Shown: positions 1 through 8,970, numbered from the stretch's first letter. The stretch: 64,000 nucleotides of DNA from CAYQVO01 sp964421085 (GCA_964421085.1 CAYQVO010000001.1:62001-126000), one strand, 5' to 3'. A program made the numbers and translations. Notes: generated by a model from the sequence alone, not told the origin.

Positions 1-101
1 ATCGACTCACGCGGGTAAACCATTTCGTCAAAGGCCGCAGTGGGGGAGTTCTCTGTCCGCAGACGGGAATCTGGATCTGGAGTGGTAGTAGTACCCGGCA
101 T
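1..101 (-). CDS. N-terminal fragment of an unknown protein running off the left edge
   Basis: An open frame starts with ATG at 101 and stays open for 33 codons to the window edge. It begins MPGTTTTPDPDSRLRTEN. A GAGG motif lies six bases before the ATG, and the upstream sequence (about 110-140) is AT-rich, as expected for a promoter. The visible part is Thr/Pro/Asp-rich and polar, with no signal peptide and no recognisable domain. It lies downstream of the RNB-like gene on the same strand, about 80 bases away. Function cannot be assigned from this fragment. Confidence 0.5.
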   Translation of the reverse strand, partial: MPGTTTTPDPDSRLRTENSPTAAFDEMVYPRES

Positions 102-178
102 GATAACCTCAAAACGATATTTTATTTTATACAATGCAAGCTCGTAAAGATAGCAAATTCAGGCCTGCAGGAAGCATT

Positions 179-2119
179 TCAGCCGAGAATAAGACGTCCA
201 TTCTTCAAATCTATGCCTTTTATACGCGTTCCGGTGTCGCTCTCACGCAGTTTAATAGAGGGCCTTCCATTGAGGAGATCGAAATAGAGCCTGTCTTCAC
301 TGACCCAGAAGTCTTTGTCGTTCAAAAAGAGATCCTGGTCGTAATACACTCCTGAGAGGAAAATATTGCGAAGTATGCTCGAAGGAAGTCTCCCTGGAAT
401 TCCAGCGTCAGTCCGTCCCCTGATTATTCTTGACCAGGAGAGGACTGTTGCAAGGGAATCATACCGGCGAAGAGGCGATACAAACGATGACTGCATACCC
501 GCCGGCGGACATGAGTCAGGGCCGGGTCTGACGGGACCGTGTGCCGGTTTCGTAAAAAGAATCCCCTCCAGAATGTGGCGGTCAGGGGGAAGGCAACTGC
601 GGCAGTAGCTCCTCAAAGCACCATCATCGCCGATTATTTCTTTAACCGCAGAATAAACTGACTCTTGAAGACTCTTGCCCCGTCTTTCCAGGGACACGAG
701 CCGCTTCGGCAGCGGCTTCAGCGTCTGCGTCTTGTAGTAGAGCGGCAGACTGTTTTCTTCAGCGAATTGACACGATGCCTCCCGGGTGAAATAGACGCAG
801 ATATTGATGAATGTTTTCATGGTGGTGTGCCAGCCGTGGGGCAGACCGTACCTTCGGCTCAGAGCATTCGAGATTCCCGCAAACTCCACGTCATCAGGAC
901 AAGGATCCCACGGCCCGACGCAACAGTTTATTCTGACCAGTTCCGATCTGAGAGAGCAGTTCTTAATTTCTCCATCAGGAGATATCCTCGTCCTCAGGAC
1001 AAGGCAGGGCCTGCTTTCCCAGGGGCACAGTGACAACCGGTAGCGTGCCAGGCTTCGCGGAAGCATCGGAATAACTTCGGCCCCGGTCTTTGTATAGACG
1101 TGTTCCCAGAGCATCCTCGCTGTGCAGTCAACAACTCCGCCCTGCGGGATGGAAAATGAGGGATCCGGCCTTGCAAGCGACAGGACAGCATCCGGCCCCT
1201 CCATATTTATGCTCCATGCGTCATCATGCAGGGAATTCTCCTCGCCGGTTGCCCAGAAAAACTCCTGCGTGCGGGGTTCCGGGCCCGGGAATCGTTCCTG
1301 ATAATGCTCGATGTAATCATTCAGCCTGAGAAAGAAAGACATGGGCCGGACTGCCGCTGCAGATTCATCAGGTTTCAATCCGAGCGCTGCCAGAATGAAG
1401 GGCGGAAGATCCGCGACCGCACGCTCTGCTGCAGGCGGCAGGACTTCGAGTACGGAACCATGCGCTGTCTGATCGGTTCTTTCCAGGATGGATACGGGCG
1501 CTTTCAGTCTGATTCCCGAGAGGGCCAGAGAAGCCTCGCTTCCCCGGCCGGGAGGAACAACTATCCTTATCCCGTTTTCATCATGGTCCGTACTGATACC
1601 GCCCAGAATCGCTTTTGCGCATGCTCTCGTAAACTCGATCTCGCCCCTCGTTGAAGATCCCGAACGGCGGGGTCCGCGCCGTCCGACTTCAACAGGGTGT
1701 GACGCCGGCGCGAGTTTGATGAAAATTTTCGCCCCCACTATCCCTGCGAGTTTTGAGAGTGCATTGTTGATACCCGCGTGGTCCCTCACGATCTGTTCAT
1801 ATGAAAGCGATGTATCGAGAAACAGGGTGTTCTCCCCGAAAAAGCCTCCGTGCACCTCAATGCCCAGACCATTCAGGACTTCATTCACTTCTGCACGGAG
1901 TCCAAATTCGGAGATATCCTGGCCGGAGAGACTTGCCTCGAGAAGGATCTGATCTTCAGGCAGTACCTCACACCATGATCTGCACACCTCATCCGGAGGA
2001 AGAATTTCATACGATTCATCCTTCTGATTCAGAAATTCCCCGATCATGATCCGTTCTTCTTCCGGAAAAGCATGGCCGGCGAGATATGTTTCGAGATGCG
2101 AATTGAATTCAGTACTCAT
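179..2119 (-). CDS. Divergent RNase II/R-family (RNB-domain) protein with degenerate catalytic acids
   Basis: Residues are numbered from the ATG at 2119 (646 aa). That start is chosen because GGAGGAG lies six bases upstream of it. Three RNB landmarks are visible in order: HDDAW at 298-302, matching the DxDDA active-site segment of RNase II; IPMLPRSLARYRLSLCPWE at about 350-368, matching the family's IPMLP...LCSLxP block; and SFVSPLRRY at about 545-553, matching TSPIRRYxD. RNase II and RNase R are processive 3'-5' exoribonucleases that use four aspartates (E. coli RNase II D201, D207, D209, D210). Here the last two align as D299 and D300, but the first two positions read T291 and L297. Activity may therefore be lost or altered. 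I cannot see a cold-shock or S1 domain by eye. The start overlaps the upstream 696-aa gene by 11 bases, so the two are probably co-translated. The family call is good; catalytic status is inference. Confidence 0.72.
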   Translation of the reverse strand: MSTEFNSHLETYLAGHAFPEEERIMIGEFLNQKDESYEILPPDEVCRSWCEVLPEDQILLEASLSGQDISEFGLRAEVNEVLNGLGIEVHGGFFGENTLFLDTSLSYEQIVRDHAGINNALSKLAGIVGAKIFIKLAPASHPVEVGRRGPRRSGSSTRGEIEFTRACAKAILGGISTDHDENGIRIVVPPGRGSEASLALSGIRLKAPVSILERTDQTAHGSVLEVLPPAAERAVADLPPFILAALGLKPDESAAAVRPMSFFLRLNDYIEHYQERFPGPEPRTQEFFWATGEENSLHDDAWSINMEGPDAVLSLARPDPSFSIPQGGVVDCTARMLWEHVYTKTGAEVIPMLPRSLARYRLSLCPWESRPCLVLRTRISPDGEIKNCSLRSELVRINCCVGPWDPCPDDVEFAGISNALSRRYGLPHGWHTTMKTFINICVYFTREASCQFAEENSLPLYYKTQTLKPLPKRLVSLERRGKSLQESVYSAVKEIIGDDGALRSYCRSCLPPDRHILEGILFTKPAHGPVRPGPDSCPPAGMQSSFVSPLRRYDSLATVLSWSRIIRGRTDAGIPGRLPSSILRNIFLSGVYYDQDLFLNDKDFWVSEDRLYFDLLNGRPSIKLRESDTGTRIKGIDLKNGRLILG

Positions 2120-4199
2120 TCTCGCTCCTCCACATCTCAACCTCTGATAGACCTTCCTCCGCCATCATTCCTGTCTGATCAAGGTATGCAGAGTGCTCTG
2201 AATAGAAGGTTTCGAACAGATCAAGGAACGATCGCCAGTGAGGGACGAATTCGCGGGTCCGCCTCATTGTTTCATAAAGGTCCGAAAGGCCGCCCTCAAC
2301 AAACAGCCTGTCGAATTCAGTTATCGTCCTCAGGCAGAGTTCCGCCGGATCGTTCAGCCCGAGATCGCAGGCCCACCTCAGTGCCTCCCGTTCATACTCT
2401 GCTTCAGAGACAGTAAAGTAGAAGCAGTAATAAAGGGCGGTCTGGCGCAGCAGCCATTCATTACCATTCCAGCCTGCTGTGAAGATGTGCCGGCGATTGG
2501 AAGCGGAGGATGCAATCTGGACAGCTCTGGCAATATCGTATCTTGAATCGTCCGTGACACTCACAATCTCATTCCAGAAACTGCGCGACGTATATGACAC
2601 ATGCGCATACTTGCTCAACATTAATCTCACACTGTTAACTCCGAGAAGCCTTCTTGCTGTTTCGTTTCCTTCCCTTGCGGCATGATAGAGCGCGCGGGTT
2701 GCGGCGCCCCCAAAGTTGTCCCAGCCAATGGCGGCAGCCGGCTGAAAAAGAACGAGCGTAGCAGGGGAAATGTTCTTTTCCATGGAATGCCGGAAGATAT
2801 AGTTCCTCAGCGGAAAGAGTTTTTTCTCGAAGAACTCCGCAAATTTTTCGTAGCCTTCATTCCATGCTCTGCTTTTGCACACAGTCTCATAAACATCCTC
2901 CATTGAATAATGCGGCCCAAAGTCGCCGAAGCGATAGAAGCCGAACATCACAATGTCCGCCAGAGTGTCGCTTTCCATTCTTCCGAGCGAGAGTTCGGGA
3001 TGACCTGCTATGAGAGACCTCAGACGTGAATGCATGTTCAGGACCTGGCTGTGAAATCCCTCAGGAAGCTTCAGAGCAAACGGAGGAAGAAGCGAATCAA
3101 GCTTTGTAAGATGCGGGTCAGAAGATGCGCGTTTGAGCAGTTCGAATGGGGGAATGGACCTGTACTGTTTCGGGAAAAGAAGAGATCTCCGCGTTATGTC
3201 AAGGGAGTGTTTTCGTGCGTTGAGATAATCGCGGAGTGCCGAAACTGAGGTGGTTTCGCGCGCTTCAACGGAAATTGCCTGCATAGAATCGTTCCATTCG
3301 TCGCCGGGGAATTCACTCCTGAGCGAGTTCAATTCCTTTATCCGATGGATGGAGGGGATCGTCTTTATCTTTGCAGCCTCTTTTGCCGTAAGGCAGAGCA
3401 CATCGGCGTACGACGCGATTATTGAATCAGTCATGCGTCTCACGTTGTTTACTGCAGCAGTCACACGTTCGGGGTTCGGTGAGATAACTGCGAGTACATC
3501 CGGCGGAGGCATTTTTTCAAGACCGTATCTGTCCCATCCTTCGACGTCGTCCTCAGAATCGAAGAGCCTGAGAGGCTGTTCGTTATTCTCCGGGATTAGA
3601 AGAGGTTCTGTCTCCTCCACCTTCCTGAGGATGCACTGGATTTCGGGCGGGCATGAGAGGAGATAGTCGCGGGCTTTCGACTGGAGAAGACACTGCTGAT
3701 TCCGCTCTTTTTCCAACCGGCGGACAGCATTCAGATATTCAAGCCCGTTTTTCTCGATCCGATCCAGTATTTCAACTGCACGCATATCGCACAGCGGCAC
3801 TTCCCCGGCACAGTCGCCGGTGAGAATTTTCCGCGTTGCCTCGTCGTCTGTAAAAGAAAGCATTGTGTCAAGCAGTGAGGATGCCTCGATGTCGATAGCG
3901 CAACTCTGACCCTTTTCCACATTGAGGCGATACGACCAGTCATTCGCGAGATGCGCAAGAGCAGTTTCCGAGTAACGGGCTTTCAGTCCTTTAACGAAAG
4001 AACCGGCCACATCCTCTGCGGGCGAATCGCTCTTGAACGCTTCGTGAACTCTCCGGAGACGATGAATCTTCCGGCGGTTCTCTTCGGCCTCGCAGCGCAG
4101 TGTGGAAATGCGCAGCTTGAGTTTCTCCCATTGTCGATCGGGCGCATTTGCGCGCTTAGGTCTCGAGGCCTTTGACCGGTTGTGCTTTGCCGTCCGCAT
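2109..4199 (-). CDS. Large protein of unknown family, coupled to the RNB-like gene
   Basis: This 696-aa protein matches no family I recognise. The first 20 residues are strongly basic (RTAKHNRSKASRPKR), and a charged helical stretch to about residue 55 could form a coiled coil. The rest looks like a soluble, mostly helical protein with many Trp and Tyr residues in the C-terminal third (about 430-650). There is no signal peptide and no clear transmembrane segment. No Walker, HEXXH or nuclease motif was seen. The last codons contain the Shine-Dalgarno sequence of the RNB-like gene, and the two reading frames overlap by 11 bases, which suggests a fixed ratio and a shared task. The basic N-terminus next to an RNase-fold partner points to RNA or nucleoprotein binding, but that is inference. 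No strong ribosome site is seen before the ATG. Confidence 0.75.
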   Translation of the reverse strand: MRTAKHNRSKASRPKRANAPDRQWEKLKLRISTLRCEAEENRRKIHRLRRVHEAFKSDSPAEDVAGSFVKGLKARYSETALAHLANDWSYRLNVEKGQSCAIDIEASSLLDTMLSFTDDEATRKILTGDCAGEVPLCDMRAVEILDRIEKNGLEYLNAVRRLEKERNQQCLLQSKARDYLLSCPPEIQCILRKVEETEPLLIPENNEQPLRLFDSEDDVEGWDRYGLEKMPPPDVLAVISPNPERVTAAVNNVRRMTDSIIASYADVLCLTAKEAAKIKTIPSIHRIKELNSLRSEFPGDEWNDSMQAISVEARETTSVSALRDYLNARKHSLDITRRSLLFPKQYRSIPPFELLKRASSDPHLTKLDSLLPPFALKLPEGFHSQVLNMHSRLRSLIAGHPELSLGRMESDTLADIVMFGFYRFGDFGPHYSMEDVYETVCKSRAWNEGYEKFAEFFEKKLFPLRNYIFRHSMEKNISPATLVLFQPAAAIGWDNFGGAATRALYHAAREGNETARRLLGVNSVRLMLSKYAHVSYTSRSFWNEIVSVTDDSRYDIARAVQIASSASNRRHIFTAGWNGNEWLLRQTALYYCFYFTVSEAEYEREALRWACDLGLNDPAELCLRTITEFDRLFVEGGLSDLYETMRRTREFVPHWRSFLDLFETFYSEHSAYLDQTGMMAEEGLSEVEMWRSENEY

Positions 4200-4291
4200 T
4201 TCTTGAGGTATTAAGGGGTTCCAAGGTCCAGTTTAAGAGTCTAACAGGCAGGGGGAGGTAGTCAAAAAGGGGCGGGGAAGACGAACTGCAG

Positions 4292-4543
4292 ATGGCCGGG
4301 CACCTGATGCGGGTTTTTGATGTGACCGCGAGAGCCTGCGGGCAGCCGGATCCCGGTTTCGATCCATTTCTTCTCTCTCAGGAGACGATCGACCAGGCAG
4401 TGGGGCCTGGAAAAATTCTCGAGAGCTTCGAAGCTGTAATTGCAGAAGTACAAAGACTCTTCCGTGCGAAGGATGACGAACCGCTCATGCAGTACCTGAA
4501 AGCTCTCAGAGATCGCATCAGGGAACGGGCTGAACGCGCATAA
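4292..4543 (+). CDS. Small hypothetical protein
   Basis: This 83-aa frame is soluble-looking and probably helical, with a charged C-terminal helix ending RDRIRERAERA. It is divergent from the 696-aa gene and precedes the recombinase on the same strand. The ribosome site is weak (GGGGAAG about 12 bases upstream); an alternative ATG lies five codons in. No family is recognised. It could be a small real gene or the remnant of a longer one, since the frame is closed by a stop 33 bases upstream of the ATG. Confidence is moderate because only amino-acid composition and lack of overlap support it. Confidence 0.45.
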   Translation: MAGHLMRVFDVTARACGQPDPGFDPFLLSQETIDQAVGPGKILESFEAVIAEVQRLFRAKDDEPLMQYLKALRDRIRERAERA

Positions 4544-4660
4544 TCCGCGTTCAGGGGCAAACCTCCGGCCGCCGCCCCATATCTTACTTCACCAGAACTG
4601 GAAAACTGATGCAATTTTCCATCTTTCGAGGATCGCCCGCCGGCGTTATCTTTCTGTCAT

Positions 4661-5779
4661 ATGAAGCCTTCAGCAGCCACCCTGCCGGCTACGATTGCAC
4701 GGCGCCCATCGTCTGGTTCTAATGGCCCCGATCCTGTCTGGGTGCGCCTTTCCGCGTTTCTTTCCACACGCGCATTAAACACTCAGGAAACTTATCTGGG
4801 TGTCCTGAAAGAATGGTGCGAATTCCTGGGGGTTAAAGTCGGCACCAGCGAAGCGTCGAACGCGATAACAGCAGCCACAGATCTTCATGCGATCGCGTAC
4901 CGGAGCTGGCTGGAACGAAAACCCGGCATGCGGCCAAGATTCGCCTCCGGTGTGGAGTCGTCGTCCCGGGAGCTCGCAAGAGAACGACGGCGGAACGTTA
5001 AACGTGACGGACTTCAGTCCACACAGGCCAATTCGACTATTTGGAAGAAATTCGCCGCTCTGAGGCGGATGTACAGGGTTCTGATTGCTGCAAACATCGG
5101 TATTCAGGAGAACCCGTTTGATCGTGACCGTGTGCCGCCGCCGGCAAAAGAATCCGGACGTAAACGGCCGACTGAAATGATTGATTTTAACCTCGTTCGC
5201 GAGGTCATTGAAATGCCGGACCCCGGCACACCCAAAGGCCTTCGTGATAGTGCAATTCTGGCAACGCTGTTTGGCGGTGGCCTCAGGCGGAGTGAGGCTG
5301 CGGCGCTCCGGATTGGAGATGTGCGGGAAACCGCCTCCGGGACCACGTACCTTTATCTGCGGTCCACAAAAGCACGCAAAGATGCTCAACAGGCACTTCC
5401 TGAATGGGCGTCCGCACGTGTCAGGGCTCTTGTTCGGGAAAGACGCGAAGCAGGGGCCTCTGACGCCGACTTTCTCTTTGTGAGCTATCGGGGCCGCGGA
5501 GGCCGGTCCCCTGCCCCCGAACCTGTTTCGCACAGCGGCATTTACCGGATGTTCAAGCAGTACTGCATGCTCGCAGGAACAAAAGGACACGTAAGCCCCC
5601 ACTCGGCGCGTGCCACCGCAATTACAAAACTTTTGACCGAAGGCATTCCGCACCGTCTCGTGCAGGAGTTTTCCAGGCATTCCAGTGTGCAGATGGTTGA
5701 AATTTACGACAAAAGAAGAATTGGGGTGGATGAAAATCCAGGGGTCGGATTAGACTATCCTGGTAAAAAGAAGAAGTGA
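4661..5779 (+). CDS. Tyrosine recombinase / phage-type integrase
   Basis: This 372-aa protein has the two-domain plan of XerC/D-like recombinases, which cut and rejoin DNA through a 3'-phosphotyrosine. The N-terminal SAM-like core-binding region is about 25-155, with a longer than usual insertion around 88-120. The catalytic domain is about 170-352. Visible active-site residues are R209 (GGLRRSEAA), K237 (STKARKD), H314 and R317 (SPHSARATA), H340 (SRHSSVQMV) and the nucleophile Y349. The H340-Y349 spacing of nine matches XerD. The set is complete, so the enzyme should be active. The C-terminus is short and basic (GKKKK). No excisionase, transposase or obvious att repeat lies nearby. It may mark a mobile element whose ends are outside the window or decayed, or it may be a resident Xer-like enzyme. 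It is followed after 15 bases by a membrane-protein gene. Confidence 0.9.
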   Translation: MKPSAATLPATIARRPSSGSNGPDPVWVRLSAFLSTRALNTQETYLGVLKEWCEFLGVKVGTSEASNAITAATDLHAIAYRSWLERKPGMRPRFASGVESSSRELARERRRNVKRDGLQSTQANSTIWKKFAALRRMYRVLIAANIGIQENPFDRDRVPPPAKESGRKRPTEMIDFNLVREVIEMPDPGTPKGLRDSAILATLFGGGLRRSEAAALRIGDVRETASGTTYLYLRSTKARKDAQQALPEWASARVRALVRERREAGASDADFLFVSYRGRGGRSPAPEPVSHSGIYRMFKQYCMLAGTKGHVSPHSARATAITKLLTEGIPHRLVQEFSRHSSVQMVEIYDKRRIGVDENPGVGLDYPGKKKK

Positions 5780-5794
5780 ACGAGTCGACGAGTT

Positions 5795-6511
5795 TTGGAC
5801 AATCAATTCCTCAACACAGGCACCGGGGAGGTTTCCCCCTTTACAATCATTGAGGACAGAGAACCGCCTCGGCTCCTGAATCCCGGTGGTCCTTTCTACA
5901 TCGGAATCCCGGCGCTTGTCGTTCTTGTCGCCCTGTATGTGTATTTTATCGGAGTCGTGCCCATCGCGCGGGGAGCTGGACTGGTCGTACTCGTCTCTCT
6001 GATCATTTCTCTGACAGTACTCTCTTCGCGCAGCCGGCGTGCAAGGATGGATGCGATTCTGGAGCTGCTGACATCGCTCACTCATGATCTGGACAACCTC
6101 AGGGATTCGCTCGACAAGTACCTGAAGAGGCTCGATGTGCGGGCGAGCAGATATTTCAACTCCATGAGGCCCAGCGAGGCTTCGCTCAAGTATTTTCTGG
6201 CGCAGATATCGACAGCTCTCGAGCACCGTGTGATGAAGATCCGGCATTTCCTGTCGGACCCCGGGATGGAGACGATAGCTGCGGCGTATCAGTACCTTCA
6301 GGTTCCTCTGCGCATAAGAGAGAGCGTGATCGAGAAGGAAGGAAAACAGAAGCTCATTCCGCTGAAAGATCTCAGACAGATCTGCTCGCAGTACATAGAA
6401 GAAATCGAAGGCGTCCTTTCACGCATCGAAAAAGAGAGGGCGGAAAAGGATTACGACATTCCCTTCGACGATTACAATGATGACAATAAAGACGACTTTG
6501 ACGGTCAGTAA
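5795..6511 (+). CDS. Membrane protein of unknown function with two helices and a cytoplasmic helical domain
   Basis: This 238-aa protein has two closely spaced hydrophobic segments (about 36-53 and 58-76) separated by a tight turn. They are followed by a basic patch (SSRSRRAR) and a roughly 150-residue charged, coiled-coil-prone region that should lie in the cytoplasm. The C-terminus is very acidic (DDYNDDNKDDFD). The start is TTG at 5795: the frame is closed by a stop at 5777 and no ATG or GTG fits. No enzymatic motif is seen. It lies 15 bases after the recombinase gene and 54 bases before the outer-membrane protein gene. It may share a transcript with the latter, but no function follows from that. 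Confidence 0.7.
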   Translation: MDNQFLNTGTGEVSPFTIIEDREPPRLLNPGGPFYIGIPALVVLVALYVYFIGVVPIARGAGLVVLVSLIISLTVLSSRSRRARMDAILELLTSLTHDLDNLRDSLDKYLKRLDVRASRYFNSMRPSEASLKYFLAQISTALEHRVMKIRHFLSDPGMETIAAAYQYLQVPLRIRESVIEKEGKQKLIPLKDLRQICSQYIEEIEGVLSRIEKERAEKDYDIPFDDYNDDNKDDFDGQ

Positions 6512-6565
6512 CGGTATTTCCTGCAGAAAATGGTCTTTGCATTAAGGTTCTTTTCCATTTTGAAA

Positions 6566-8326
6566 ATGATGAGCGGCAAAAAAAATCTCCCCGCTTTTTT
6601 TCTGGTGATTCTTTTTCTTCTTCCTTTCGATGCGTGGGCGAAGAAGAAGCCGGATCCATTCGAAGAGTTCAAAGGAAAGACGATTCGAAATATCACGATA
6701 AATGTCCGCGAGATCTTCGACGGCCCTGATCTGGGAACGCTGTATACGACTGTCAACTCTGTGAAGGTCTCGACCCGGGAAAAAGTCGTGCGGCGCGAGC
6801 TCCTTTTCAAAGAAGGCGATTCCTTCGATGTCTTTACGGTCCGGGAGAGCGAGAGAATCCTCCGTACTCTGCGCGCTCTTCGAAACGTGGAGATCCGTCC
6901 ACGGGTCGACAGGGAATTCGTCGATGTTGAAGTGAGTGTGCAGGACACCTGGAGTCTCATCCCCAGGGTGGACTACTCGACAGGGTCAGGCACGCAGAAA
7001 AAGTTCATCGGACTTGCCGAGAGCAATCTTCTCGGACTTGGGAAACGGGCGGAAATAGGATATCAGGAGGACGACCAGAGGCAGAGCTGGCAGGCGGTAT
7101 GGGACGACCCAAGACTGATGGGCACTGCCCAGCGGCTTGCCGGCGCCTACATACAGCGGTCGGACGGCGAGAAGGTCTATTTCAATCTCGACAGGCCGTT
7201 CAGAAGCTTTCTGGATTCATATTCGTGGGGTCTCGAGGGCCGGGTTGATGACACAATCGGCAGAATTTTCCGGCATGGTGACGAATACTACATCTTCAGG
7301 CAGAAGATAGACGATATTTCGGCAGGGTACACTATTTCGCCGTCGGAAAGGCCCGATCAGGAGGTCTCCAGGTACACGATCGGATGGGATTTTCAGAACT
7401 ATCGCTTCTTCGAGGCGAAGGCGAAGGATTACGAGGACCTCGATCTGGACCCGGAGAAGCTTTCCCATGATCCTGTCCTGCTTCCCGGGAACCGGAAATT
7501 CAGCGGACCAGTTCTTCAGTACAGATACATCGAGCCTGATTTCATCTCCCTGAACTACGTCGACCGTTTTGACAGAACGGAAGACTACAATCTCGGGCAG
7601 GATTTCACAGCCCGCCTTACAATAGCGCCTGAATTTCTCGCATCCAGCTGCGATGCCCTGCTGATGACGACCAACTATGCGCGGGGTTATAAGATGGCCC
7701 GTCATGAATTCGTAAGGGGGGAAATCGGCCTTTCATCGAGACTGCAGTCGGACGGCCTTCAAAATTCCCTTATCAGGCACGAACTGAGGCACTACAAGAT
7801 ATTCCAGCCTCTTTACGTGCACGACATGTTTCTCGGCCGCCATACGCTTGCGTCAGGGTTCCGGTTCGATTACGGGTGGAAACTCGATAAGGACAGACAG
7901 TTTCTCCTCGGAGCCGATACAGGGCTTAGAGGCTATGAAGCAAGGTCTTATGCCGGCGAAAAGAGGATTCTTCTCAATGTAGAGGACAGGATTCATATTG
8001 CAGAGGACATTTGGAGATTGATCAGTCTGGGGGGAGTCATATTTGGCGATATTGGCTCCGCAAGCAGTGACAGCCTCGGAGAAATGTTCAAGCACCGGCT
8101 TTACAACGATTTTGGAGTCGGGCTGCGGATGGCTTTCCCGCGATCCTCGGGAGGACAGGTTCTGCGCGTGGATTTTGCATTCCCGACAAGAGATGACGCG
8201 GATACGGACACCAGAGCATTCGAAGTGCGCGTTGTGTTTGCAGCAGGGCAGATGTTCAACTCACGTCTAAGCAGCGAGATTGTAGGGTCAGAAGCCGCCA
8301 ACGTCGGAGTCGGGTTCGATCGGTAA
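6566..8326 (+). CDS. POTRA-containing BamA/TamA-like outer-membrane beta-barrel protein
   Basis: From the ATG at 6566 the protein (586 aa) has a clean signal peptide: basic start, hydrophobic core LPAFFLVILFLLPF, cleavage near AWA. The upstream ATG at 6530 would bury this signal, so the later start is preferred. Residues about 35-110 form one POTRA-like unit (IRNITINVREIF ... FKEGDSFDVFTVRESERILR). The remainder consists of alternating polar and aromatic strands typical of a 16-strand Omp85-type barrel. The family inserts or translocates proteins or lipids at the outer membrane. With a single visible POTRA and no neighbouring skp or lpx genes, this is probably not the essential BamA but a paralogue (TamA-like or surface-antigen type). 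The C-terminus ends GVGFDR, without the terminal Phe usual for barrel proteins. It converges on efp with only 8 bases between them. Confidence 0.75.
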   Translation: MMSGKKNLPAFFLVILFLLPFDAWAKKKPDPFEEFKGKTIRNITINVREIFDGPDLGTLYTTVNSVKVSTREKVVRRELLFKEGDSFDVFTVRESERILRTLRALRNVEIRPRVDREFVDVEVSVQDTWSLIPRVDYSTGSGTQKKFIGLAESNLLGLGKRAEIGYQEDDQRQSWQAVWDDPRLMGTAQRLAGAYIQRSDGEKVYFNLDRPFRSFLDSYSWGLEGRVDDTIGRIFRHGDEYYIFRQKIDDISAGYTISPSERPDQEVSRYTIGWDFQNYRFFEAKAKDYEDLDLDPEKLSHDPVLLPGNRKFSGPVLQYRYIEPDFISLNYVDRFDRTEDYNLGQDFTARLTIAPEFLASSCDALLMTTNYARGYKMARHEFVRGEIGLSSRLQSDGLQNSLIRHELRHYKIFQPLYVHDMFLGRHTLASGFRFDYGWKLDKDRQFLLGADTGLRGYEARSYAGEKRILLNVEDRIHIAEDIWRLISLGGVIFGDIGSASSDSLGEMFKHRLYNDFGVGLRMAFPRSSGGQVLRVDFAFPTRDDADTDTRAFEVRVVFAAGQMFNSRLSSEIVGSEAANVGVGFDR

Positions 8327-8334
8327 GGCTGCGT

Positions 8335-8892
8335 TCAGTCCGGTCTGCCCGCGTACGTCCCCTCTTCCGTATTGACGATTATTTTGTCTCCGACCTTGAT
8401 AAACGGCGGCACGGACAGAGAGAGTCCGGTGTCCGTTCTTGCGGGCTTCGGAGAGTTTGCCGCTGTTGCGCCCCGGAGTTCAGGCTCTGTTTCAACCACA
8501 GTCAGCACCACGGTTGCCGGAAGTGTGACTCCAATTGGTGAATCATTATAAAGGGTGACTGTTACCTGCATTTCCGGCTGCAGGAACGGAATCTGGTCTT
8601 CAATGAGATCCCTTTGAATGGCGAGCTGGTCATAGTTGTCCGTATTCATGAAGTGGAAGCCTTCCGCATCATCATAAAGATACTGAGCCTTGAAGACGAA
8701 GATGTCTGCCTCGGGAACATCTTCTGTGGAATTAAACCGCGTTTCAGTCTGGTTTCCCGTCAACAGATTTCTCAGCTTTGCCTGCACAATAGCCTGCCCC
8801 TTTCCCGGAGTGTTGTGAAAGAAATTCATCACCTTATATGGGGCGTTATTAAAAAGGATCACGTTGCCTCTACGGATGTCTTTAGCCTTCAT
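8335..8892 (-). CDS. efp: Translation elongation factor P
   Basis: This 185-aa protein is full length for EF-P, which binds between the P and E sites and relieves ribosome stalling on polyproline stretches. The N-terminal KOW-like domain (1-62) carries the loop NTPGKGQA with K31 at the position of E. coli K34, the residue modified by beta-lysylation in enterobacteria. The two C-terminal OB domains follow, ending in the family signature region (KVGDKIIVNTEEGTY AGRPD). The ending resembles YeiP-type paralogues as well as EF-P, but the intact PGKGQ loop favours EF-P. No epmA/epmB or other modification gene is in the window. A promoter-like TATAAT lies about 40 bases upstream, and the histone-like gene precedes it on the same strand. 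Confidence 0.93.
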   Translation of the reverse strand: MKAKDIRRGNVILFNNAPYKVMNFFHNTPGKGQAIVQAKLRNLLTGNQTETRFNSTEDVPEADIFVFKAQYLYDDAEGFHFMNTDNYDQLAIQRDLIEDQIPFLQPEMQVTVTLYNDSPIGVTLPATVVLTVVETEPELRGATAANSPKPARTDTGLSLSVPPFIKVGDKIIVNTEEGTYAGRPD

Positions 8893-8931
8893 TGCTCACT
8901 TGTCCTTACAAATCTCCTTAAATGTCAGGGG

Positions 8932-8937
8932 ATTATA
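8932..8937 (-). promoter_or_regulatory. Putative -10 element for efp
   Basis: A perfect TATAAT is read on the minus strand about 40 bases before the efp ATG, which would give a leader of about 30 bases containing AAGGA. The -35 region at 17 bases (CTGTTT) is poor, so this is a candidate only. Confidence 0.35.
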
Positions 8938-8970
8938 ATGCAGCAGGGGGAAAAAAACAGCCCCGGAATT

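Noticed and set aside
4775..5680. 301-codon minus-strand open frame opposite the recombinase
   Set aside because: It mirrors the recombinase codon pattern; the translation is rich in Cys, Arg and Pro with no domain, while the plus strand has a complete catalytic set.
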